DNA of 64,000 bases, from positions 42,590,901 to 42,654,900 of the forward strand of contig CM055096.1 of NCBI GenBank assembly GCA_029204225.1, in the 5' to 3' direction. Below, piece after piece: positions 54,821 to 64,000 of the stretch (the stretch's first letter is position 1; every line of letters starts with the position of its first letter). Under the pieces are notes generated by a model. It did no database searches. It had not been told where the DNA came from and saw nothing but the letters and a program-made list of their open reading frames with translations. Source of the DNA: Diphasiastrum complanatum (taxonomy: Eukaryota; Streptophyta; Lycopodiopsida; Lycopodiales; Lycopodiaceae). The position numbers were made by a program, and so were the translations under genes.

Positions 54821-55790
54821 AATCCAATGACATTTGTTTTGGGACTTTGACCTAAAAAAGAGTAACCTTTTTTGGAAATCTTAAAAGTACCTAATTTTAG
54901 CCTAAAGTCATATTTTTTATGAGTAGTTTCCAAATTATTTTTAAAAAAAAATGTTTTTTCACAATAGATTATGATAAAAAAAATATATGTATTTGCCAAC
55001 TTCATAAAACCATCATAATGAAAAGTGGAACAACACACGATTTTTGAAAATCCAAACACCACATAAATACAAGAGGGCTTGAAATAGTCTTAGATATTTA
55101 TTTTTTAAACTACATTTTCTAAAGAATTTGCACTGATGTCTCTTAATTCAAAACTTGACAGATTCTTAGCACTCTCATTTTCTATTGATAAAGTTGAAGA
55201 TCCATCTTCCTCATTAGAGTTGACTGGCATATTTTCTTCTAAAACAACATCTAATATTATATTGATAGAAAATCTTGTATATCAGCTTTTGTCCATTGAA
55301 CACGATGACATTTGTTTTGGGACTCTGACCTAAAAAAGAGTAACCTTTTTCGGTATTTTTTAATGGTCCTAGTTTTAGGCCAAAATCATGGTTTTTTAAG
55401 GATTCTCTAGCTTGCAATAAAATAAAAGTGTCTATTTTTTAAGAAGCACTGTAGGTTTTTTTTTTGCAAATTTCATAAAACCATCATAATTACATACTGC
55501 ATAATTTTTCAAGACAACACATGATTTTTGGAAGTCCAAACGCCATTCAAACACAAAAGGGCTTATATTATACTATGTATATATTTTTTCAGAGTACATT
55601 TTCTAAGGAATTTTCACTGATGCCTCTCAATTTAGAACTTGACATATTTTGACCACTCGTTTCAACCGATGAGCTGGAAGATCCATGTTTTTCATCAGAG
55701 TCAACTAGCATACCGTCTTCAGAATCCGTGTCCAAAATTGATAAAATACCTTGTAAGTCACCTTTTCTTTGTTGCTGACGAGTTGATGAC
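54821..55790 (-). repeat. Tandem duplication of a ~480-bp unit
   Basis: 54821-55306 and 55307-55790 are colinear: each begins TGACATTTGTTTTGGGACT, passes through CATAAAACCATCATAAT and ends in a coding block on the minus strand with two SENSLENV-like tails (SANSLENVV in the left copy, SENSLENVL in the right). Sequence between copies differs by roughly a quarter, so the event is old. Confidence 0.65.
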
Positions 55791-56135
55791 AGTCTCATTA
55801 TTCCAAGTTGTTCATTCAGTATGGCTATAGTTGACTTTTGTAGATAATTGGTCATTGTTAACTCAAAATTAAAGGCCAAAACGTCTACATCTTGTAAATT
55901 CAAATCATCAATCTTCGGTTGGTTCTATCGTTTTCTCTTGCCCTTTGGATCTACTTGCAACATTTCAAATTCGTACCTTCCCAAAAAAGCATTCGTTGAA
56001 GAAGTGTGCAACCAATGGACACGTAGTACTTTTGTATGATTGCTATTTGAATGAAACCAAGTACTTTGACAATCCAAGATGGATGTCCTCCATTGTTTTC
56101 TGAAGCTAGAAGTGCAACAAGTCTTCCAAACTACA
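55589..56135 (-). pseudogene. Remnant of an unknown nuclear-type gene with duplicated 3' end
   Basis: On the minus strand, LVALLASENNGGHPSWIVKVLG passes by a one-base shift into VLRVHWLHTSSTNAFLGRYEF, then KGKRKR, a TAG, and IDDLNLQDVDVLAFNFELTM, ending in a Ser/Asp/Glu-rich tail (SEDGMLVDSDEK) at the stop at 55589. The block W(I)xKVL..KVLRVHW has the look of the small beta-barrel modules (BAH or Tudor-like) found in chromatin proteins and some DNA transposons; this is a guess. The upstream part is lost in LTR sequence. Confidence 0.4.
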
Positions 56136-56751
56136 TAAACAAGAAACAAGAAGACTAAATTACATCTACATTCCACATTACAAGAAAGAAAGCATGAAAT
56201 CTAGATTATTCCACAACCACAACAAAGAAATCAAAGCATGTTTATAGGAATTTCACTCAAGACAATAGCCATGAACAAAGAGCTTCCAAATTGCCAATAA
56301 CTTGTGGATGATCTTCTTGATTCTAAGAGAAATGACAATACAATAAAAGCTCCCTCACAAGAGAGGGGGGATCTTAATTAAACAAGAGGGCCACCCATGT
56401 GGAGCCTAAGTGGCAATTCCACTAGTTTAAAAATTACAAGTGGAAATAGCTCTTCCACTAGAGGTCACCATGAAAAGGTGGCTCACTCTACTTTATTTAA
56501 GAGGGGTCTACATTTATTTACATTGCCTAGGAATGTCACTAACTCCTACATGGTCGTTCCTTCTCTAGGATTCACCATATAGGCTCACATAGAAATAACC
56601 TGTAATCCTAGCTAGTAATCTTCGGCTCTCATGCTTGGCTCTTAGTTTCTTCCTGCTCTCCTCCTTCTGAGACCTCCTCGGTCTTGGGTGAGAGATACGT
56701 TGTGTTTCAGCTTGGCTCGGCATCTGGGGGATTCTCTGGAATCTGCTAACA
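56136..56751 (-). mobile_element. G5 3' LTR, at least its first 350 bp
   Basis: The minus strand starts TGTTAGCAGATTCC at 56751 and matches the start of the G2 3' LTR (35713-36020), including the GACCGAGGAGGTCTC block and a CCACTAGAGGTCACC stretch. Beyond about 56400 similarity fades, so the far end is not fixed. Confidence 0.65.
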
Positions 56752-56764
56752 TTATCCACCCCTA
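56752..56764 (-). other. G5 polypurine tract
   Basis: The minus strand reads TAGGGGTGGATAA up to the LTR start, as in G2. Confidence 0.7.
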
Positions 56765-56974
56765 ATCTGTTGCAGAACCCACTACAATACATGTCAGATG
56801 ATGTCGTTCCACTTGGCACTTGGAAAAAGCGTGAATTTTTTTGCGCTTCCGTAAAACCATGTGCCTATTGGACGCAAAAATCGTTCCACAAAATTGGAGA
56901 TCTCTCAATGACCTCTACCTCCCAGCCCGCTTGAGAACCTCCTATGAGTCCCACTCGCCGTGTCGTCTTACCAT

Positions 56975-59096
56975 CTATTTTCGCTCACTCATTTTTCTCA
57001 CTAGGGCTTTGAATACTTGAAAATGGAGCTTAATTCCATAATTTAGCGGCCCTAGGTATTCACGTATCTTCTCGATGAAGCCCATTTCTTGCCAGTCCTC
57101 TATCATGGTGACATACCGAGATGACATGAAGGCCACCCTATAGTAAAGTCGGGCCATCATTTCATGGTCTTTATCAGACTAGAGGGCCACGTTGGAATTG
57201 ATCCTTATTGGAATCAAGCCGTAATCCCAAAAATATTCTTGGTTTATCATGAAGGCCATTGATCAGATGGACCGGGGGAACTGAGCTGTTGTAGGAACTC
57301 GTTCATCTGGTGCTTCAATTGTTACTGGACCTCTTATAATTTTATCTTTTGCCCGGCCATCACGGATCTTATTTCTTCCACCTCTTTTTCTTTTTCTTTG
57401 ACCAACTTTTGTTGATGTGCGATCTCTTGGTTCTGGTACTGGACTTTATTTTCGAACATTTGGTGTTGGCTTACCAACCAATGCATATGGTAGCTCGTTT
57501 CGGATAGGCTGGTCATTGAGTGCTTAGCTGCTTCACAGAGCTTTTCAGGGTCGGTGATGGTTGGGTTTATCGGGGGTATGAGTTGGTGATGTTAGTCCAA
57601 AGAATAGACATTGTGGAGGGAATGAGGGTGGGAGTGGAGGGAGTGGAGAGACAATGTTAGTAGAAACAGTGGTGGCGGTGGTGGTGGTTAGTGGAGGGGT
57701 CATACTTCCTCCTGTGACTGATCCGCTTCCTTTGCTTCATCATCACTGCTTTCCATCAGGTCTGCAGCATCAAAGTATTGTGATGTGTCTGTGAGAGTAT
57801 GGATTTGTTGGGCCTGTGGTTGTTGAGCTGCTCCCGTGTCTTGGGGAATGGTACTCCCCACTCCCCCCCCCCCAAACATTGTGCCTTTGGTGAGCTTGGC
57901 GGCGTCGGCGTTGTAATCAAGATAGGGGGAGTTGTTGCTTGATTTGGTGGCACAGTTGTGGTATCTGTGCCTGTGTCTGCTACCAAAGAAGAGGTTGCTC
58001 CATCACTACCGTCGATTGTTTGTAAGGGTGAGGAGTGTTGTCGGGCTATCGTGCTTGATCTGGAGCTGCCATCTGGGGAGCCCGTCGAGCTTGATGATGT
58101 TGAATGAGATGGTGTGGCCTGGCTCATGTGGCGTGGTTTCCTTGTGAGTGGTTCTCTCTCAGACTCTAACTCTTGTGAATTTGTGGCATCTGGCGATCTT
58201 TTCTTTGCCATGAGCTTTATTCTTCTCTTCTACTGGCATGCTTTGGGCAGTTTTGCCTTGGAGCTATCGGCCTCTTTTGCTGCTGAAGATCCTTCTACTG
58301 CTGGATCTTGTTGGGAGGCTGTTGGTGTTGCCTGTTTCATCCCCAGCTTGATGATGCTTGTATTCGGCCTTTTTAGTGCTGGTCGTTGTGGTGACGATAT
58401 GTGAATACGGGACCGCTTGGACTTCTTGGATTGGATTGGAATGTCGCAAGCTTTGTTGGCCACCTGCAACATCTTCTTGAGTTTAGGTCCATTTTGTACT
58501 TGTCGGATCGTGAGATCTGTCATGAGGTATCCTAGCAAGGTGGATGGTTGCTTGTTCTTGATGCACTCATGGAGGCAATTCAAAACAAACTGGGCCCAAT
58601 CATAAAGATTTTGGCCGTGCAGTCGTGAATCTGCCAACATGTGGAACATGGACATTGGGATCTACATGATCTTCGACTTGTACCGTTGTGTGTACTTGGT
58701 CAAGTAAGCACAAGCAGCATCCAGAGCTGGATCGTTGATGGCATCGAAACGATACCCATCCTTAGTCTTCCACTTTTCAACAGAGGGATCGATGAACTTG
58801 AAATAAGTTGTTGTTTCGATCTTTTGTAATGTTCTGGTGACTACATTCGGTCCTCGAGAGAAGCCAAAGTTATGAAGGTCTACTCCAGAAAGAAAGACGT
58901 TGTATATATAATTTTTCACTGGAGAGATGATGAAATTGCATGACCTTGCGGTGGCGTTGTAAGAGGCATAGGTCATGTGCAACAGATATGGACTTTGGTA
59001 CCCAGATAGAAGAGAAATCTGGAAGTCAAGTTGAGTCAGGAACGTGCTTGCTTGCTGGTACCAAGTTGTCATCTCTGCCATATTCAGCTTACCCAT
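56975..59096 (-). pseudogene. G5 accessory (third) ORF downstream of pol
   Basis: One phase runs from 59096 to 57756 (447 codons) with only two stops (58664-58662 and 58232-58230), then shifted frames at 57516-57334 and 57160-56975. Order: globular N part (MGKLNMAEMTTWYQQASTFL, YRFDAINDPALDAACAYL), LYDWAQFVLNCLHECIKNKQ (near 58590), a basic stretch (KSKKSKRSRIH), a Ser/Thr/Pro-rich middle (58150-57900), a coiled coil (HQQKLVKEKEKEVEEIRSVM) and a C part with MARLYYRVAFMSSRYV. The plan and the LYDW and ARLYYR blocks mirror G3 (PYNW and ARLYFR). No membrane segment. Poly-C at 57867-57876 is a likely slip site. Function unknown. Confidence 0.6.
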
Positions 59097-59165
59097 CTAG
59101 ATATCGATTTTATTTGCATCTGGATCATCTAAACTTGAGGATTGGTGGGAAGACATGTTTGGAAA

Positions 59166-59288
<123 letters not shown>

Positions 59289-59299
59289 TGGAAAAATGA

Positions 59300-60380
59300 A
59301 CGTGGTTGAGATTTGAGATAGAAGTAACAGAGGTAACCGAGGCGCGGCGCGGGTGAGATTGTGATGGGTGGACTCGGTCGAGGTGGTGAAGTAAGGACGT
59401 GGTTGAGAAGTGAAGAAAAGACACGGTTGAGAAGTGAAGATAGGACGCGGTTGAGAATTGAAAAAAAGACACAGTTGAGAAGTGAAGAAAGGACGCGGTT
59501 GAGAAATGAAGAAAGGACACGGTTGAGAAGTGAATGAGATGACGCAGTTGAGGAGGTGGGGTAACTTGGTCGAAATAGAACTGAGAATGTGTGGAAAGTG
59601 GAGGTGTTGTGTGGGTAAGGATAGAACTCAATAAAGTGAGGTTGTATTTGGAGAGGAGATACTGTGAAGTAGAATGGCTCAAAAAGACAAGGATATATAG
59701 ATGTCGGTGAAGTGTGCAAAGGTTGCAAAGATGGAAATGATGGATGACTATGGAAACAGAATGTGCAAGTAGTGAAGGAAAGTTTGTAGAGGCGGAATGG
59801 ATTAGCTATGGTGAGAGGATGGTGGCTGAGATGAGGATGAAGTTAGAAGAGAAGGAGTATGGAATGGTGATGGTTTTGAAAATGATGTTTCACAATAGTG
59901 AAACTAGAGCATGATTCGTGCTCCAGCTGCACTACCCCTCAGCGCTTCGATGTGCAAGAGTTGGAGATGAAAAAGTTTTACCTTGTGGAGATATTAGGTT
60001 TTTGATATTTGTGGTGATGGCACTCAAACTCGTGGCAGGATGGTATCGCGTGATCGTCAAGGAACGGAATGTCTGAAGTATGAGTGATCGATGGAGTGGA
60101 TGAGTGCCAGAAGTGAGGATGTGTGCAAGAAAATTGCCAAAAAGTTGTCGCATAAAAGTTCCAAAGTTCGCACGTCGCTGAGGTAAGAATGTGTTCATTC
60201 TTGACATATTTATGGTCACTCGTTGGTCGAGATTTTTGTAAAGTGCCCAACCTGGTCGACATCGTAACAAGAAGACGTGGTCGAGATTTCAAACATCTTG
60301 AGGAACGATGTTGTCGTGGCCCAATCAAGATTTGAAGGTTGAGTCATCGGTCAAGACTGTAAGTAGGGTACACGGTTGAG
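59300..60380 (-). repeat. G5 spacer with CGGTTGAGAAGTGAAGAAAGGA minisatellite
   Basis: 59390-59560 holds about six units of 28-30 bp (GACGCGGTTGAGAAGTGAAG). Single copies of the core CGTGGTTGAGATTT recur at 59301, 60273 and 60370. Inverted, the core is AAATCTCAACCG, the unit of the array at 17037-17290. No gene seen in the spacer; the minus-strand Leu/Ser-rich frames follow the repeat. Confidence 0.75.
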
Positions 60381-60657
60381 ATTTTCACGAAGGAGCACCT
60401 CAACACTAGACCTAAAATATGACAGATCTTATTCCTATGGTGTAGAGTAGGAGTTGTTGACCTATAATTCTCTCTTAGAATGAATATGGATGAGGGAAAA
60501 AGAGTATGAAAAATAAAGATGCACCAAAAATACACAGATGTAGTGAACAAGAATAATAACAACAACAAGATTCAAAAATAGGCATGCTGAATAAGAAAAA
60601 GAAAACAGAAAAAAAGAAGAAGAAATTGTAACATAAATATATACAATAGATGTGGAG
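60381..60657 (-). other. Non-coding sequence after G5 pol
   Basis: T-rich on the minus strand, similar to the tail after G1 pol. No gene. Confidence 0.35.
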
Positions 60658-61930
60658 TTAAATTGGATCAACAAAAGACAACTCTTCATAGTACCTTTGT
60701 AGACGACCACCATTGACGACAATGTCTAGGAGTACTCCGTCAAGTGTTTGCAGTTGGAATGCTCCATTAGGGAAGATGTTATTGATAACAAAAGGTCCTT
60801 TACTTCTGAATTTCAGTTTTCCTGGATGCTTCTTAGATGTGTAAAGAAGCACTTGATCACCTAAGTGTAAATCTTTAGAACGCAGATGACGATCGTGCCA
60901 GGCCTTTGGCAACATTTGTTAACCAATTGTGCGTGATACGATATAAGTCGGGTCTCACACAATTGGGCTAACGTAAAGAGCCTGGTTTTTACTTGTTGTT
61001 CAATGGTAGCTTTCTCACATAGGTCCGTGGAGAAGGCTTGCATAATTCTCAAGGATGGTACCAGGAATTTAACAGGCATTACTGCCTCTTGACCATATAC
61101 GAGATGGAATGGGGTAATCCATCCAGTGGCCTTCTTGGGAGTTGCGCGGTATGCCCAGATAGTAGATAAGAGTTTGATTTCCCAATCTGATCGGCTTGTT
61201 TTTACTATCTTGGTTAAGATCTTACAAATCGTCTTGTTGGTGGATTTTGCCTGGCCATTACATCTAGGATAGTACGGAGTACTTTTGCGGTGAACAACAA
61301 GATAATGACAGAAGAGATTAACGATCACTTCATTTAAGAAGTGAGTTCCTCGATCACTAACAAGTTCTATTGGACAACCAAAGCACGTAATAATGTTTTC
61401 ATAAAGAAAACATGCTACGATCTTCGTAGTGGCGTCCTTTGTTGTACGTGCCTCAACCCATTTAGTGGCATAATCTATTGCTATTAGGATATAATGGGCT
61501 TGAGTGTTTTTTGTTGTTGGACTGATGGGTCCAACAAAGTCGATACCCCACTCATGGAAAGCTTCGCCTTCTATAATGATTGTCAACGGTGTGAAGTCGG
61601 CTTTTGTATTTTTCTTGGCTCTTGGCAGACATCACATGTTTTAATGATAACAAAGGTATCCTTAAATAGGAATGGCCACCATAAGCCCGCTCGAAGGATG
61701 AATTTAGCAGTCGCTTCAGCCGAGAAGTGACCACCGCCAATGCCTTCATGAGCCTGAGATATGATAGGATGTATCTCAGATTTATAAACACACCTGCGTA
61801 TAATATCGTCAGCGCCCCTTTTGTATAACGATCCTGTTATGAGTTGAAAGGGTGCTGCTTTTAGCAAAAAATTTCTTTTTGCCACCGTACTCATGCCTTC
61901 TTTGAGTCTGCATGTGGTTAGCACTGAGTG
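60658..61930 (-). pseudogene. G5 integrase
   Basis: The zinc domain has HEGIGGGHFSAEATAKFILRAG and CDVCQEPRK (61740-61615). The core frame at 61586-60861 shows WGIDFVGPISPTTKN (Asp), LVSDRGTHFLN (Asp) and CNGQAKSTNK, where the catalytic Glu is Lys. KWVEARTTKDATTKI marks the Tat/Athila-like type. After a shift, the frame at 60915-60658 has AWHDRHLRSKDLHLGDQVLLY, KGPFVINNI and VVNGGRLQRYYEE, the C-terminal DNA-binding part. Confidence 0.85.
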
Positions 61931-61941
61931 ATTTCCTCAGC

Positions 61942-62640
61942 TCACAAGGGTATTGCATCAATCTGAAAAAGGCATGCATCAGGAAGATCGTCGTTGACTG
62001 ATGCATCTGTCTTTTCAGCACTAGGAAGTTGGGAAAGATGATCGGCCATGAAATGTTGTTTTCGTTTCCTGACGACTACTCGGAAATTGAATTCCTCGAG
62101 TATTAACAGCCATCGAGCTATACGTCCCGTTTTACAGGATTTATTAACAATATATAGTAGGGCTTGACGGTCTGTGTAGAAGGCAAAGGTCTGGCCTAAT
62201 AAATAATGTCTTAGTTGTTGTACAACGTAGACCATGGCCAATGCTTCTCTCTCTGTTGTTGTATAGTTTACTTCAACAGGCACCAGTTGCCTGTTCAAGA
62301 AACAGATTAGAAAATCTTTTCCATATTCGTCCGATTGTGCATTACTTGCGTCGGTATGCACATGGAATTCCTTCGTGTAGTCTAGGGAACGAAGTACGGG
62401 GATTGTTGTGAGCCTTGTTTTTAATTCCTCAAAAGCTTTGATGCGCTCCTCGGTCCATCTAGGGTCTACCACAACTAAATAAACGAGTCGTGCCTTGCCG
62501 GCATAATCAATTATGAAGATGCGATAATAATTAGTGTGACCTAGGAAAATATAAACTTCCTTCACTATTGCAGGTAAGGGCATTTCAACTATGACCTTGA
62601 TCTTTGAAGGATCGGTAGAAATACCATTTTTCCTCTGTTT
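61942..62640 (-). pseudogene. G5 RT C-terminal part and RNase H
   Basis: YIFLGHTNYYRIF and ARLVYLVVVDPRWTEE are the RT thumb; FHVHTDASNAQS, YTTTEREALAMVYVVQQLRHYLLGQTFAFYTDRQALLYI and ARWLLILEEFNF carry the RNase H acidic residues (Asp of TDAS, Glu of REALA, Asp of TDRQAL). The usual A-G-ML after TDAS is altered. One frame, 213 codons, ends at 61942. Confidence 0.85.
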
Positions 62641-62817
62641 TGTGGGAATATATTAGTTTAATGATAGGCCCACACATCCATATGCTCAAAACATACAAAT
62701 CACAAGCAAAAGATGCATAAATCTCTTTACAAAATAGCCACTAAAAACTAATGACTAGTCTCTACAACAAAAGCAATTAAAAGAAGTGAAAAACAATAAA
62801 TGTTGGCAAGCATTTGG
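62641..62817 (-). other. G5 leader next to internal deletion
   Basis: No gene; gag and the 5' half of pol should lie here and are gone. Confidence 0.4.
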
Positions 62818-62837
62818 CTCTCCAGCAAAGACACCAA
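62818..62837 (-). other. Gypsy-type primer-binding site, diverged
   Basis: The minus strand reads TTGGTGTCTTTGCTGGAGAG, keeping the frame of TTGGCGCCGTTGCCGGGGAG, at the inner edge of an LTR ending GACAACA. Confidence 0.5.

Positions 62838-64000
<1,163 letters not shown>

Larger units (their letters stand above)
60658..62640 (-). mobile_element. G5 Ty3-gypsy pol (RT end, RNase H, integrase)
   Basis: The minus strand starts inside RT at 62640 (KNGISTDPSKIKVI) and passes through RNase H and integrase to a stop at 60658. Gag, protease and most of RT are missing. Frames are longer and less damaged than in G1, with single shifts near 62340, 61920, 61590 and 60880. Confidence 0.85.

Overview
This is nuclear DNA of a land plant with a repeat-rich genome. 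Evidence: several Ty1-copia elements whose primer-binding sites read TGGTATCAGAGC (complement of the plant initiator Met-tRNA 3' end), several Ty3-gypsy elements including a chromodomain type, long GA, AT and T tracts, and one ordinary host gene, a class I small heat-shock protein (HSP20) gene with a coding intron. The sequence does not settle the species or clade.

Layout. 1-6600: remnants of two copia-type elements (primer sites at 519 and 4392, a gag fragment at 4603) and unassigned DNA. 6624-8251: microsatellite and the 3' flank of a minus-strand gypsy. 8252-13007: decayed minus-strand gypsy gag-pol (called G1), cut by an unrelated gypsy LTR plus primer site (13008-13750). 13840-15761: truncated minus-strand copia (C2) with one complete LTR, inserted in the 5' LTR of a plus-strand gypsy (G2). 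G2 runs from its partial 5' LTR (15762-16609) through a minisatellite-rich leader, a gag pseudogene (32190-33400) and a polypurine tract to its 3' LTR (35713-36861).

The leader of G2 is interrupted by the most interesting object, a 13.6 kb insertion (18152-31780) bounded by 35-bp terminal inverted repeats (32/35 matching). It carries four spliced, decayed genes: A (+), B (-), C (+) and D (-). Gene B has four exons that join in phase. It encodes a histone H3 fold with centromeric (CENH3-like) features at its N terminus and a Ulp1/C48 (SUMO-protease-like) domain at its C terminus. B and C diverge from a region with eight CACGTG boxes in 260 bp and a repeated GCGCACAAGTGC-type motif. Gene C is split, in frame, by a nearly complete copia element (C3, 23141-29298) with 682-bp LTRs and one internal stop.

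37113-38297: gag pieces of two gypsies on opposite strands. 38298-43436: plus-strand chromovirus with chromodomain and 3' LTR. 43437-46793: accessory (third) ORF, polypurine tract and LTR of another gypsy (G3). 46794-47629: inverted 5' LTR, primer site and leader of the same chromovirus family. 47630-49967: deleted minus-strand gypsy (gag joined to integrase). 50062-52073: a triple 60-bp repeat and the HSP20 gene. 52080-56150: mostly unassigned, with a tandemly duplicated 3' end of a decayed minus-strand gene. 56150-64000: minus-strand gypsy (G5) with RT-RNase H-integrase, a minisatellite spacer, an AT microsatellite, an accessory ORF similar in plan to that of G3, a polypurine tract and an LTR, ending in a GA microsatellite.

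Only the HSP20 gene looks intact. Everything else is nested, mutated mobile DNA. Gene B was assigned by eye; a profile search (HMMER/HHpred) and a fold comparison would confirm or refute it.
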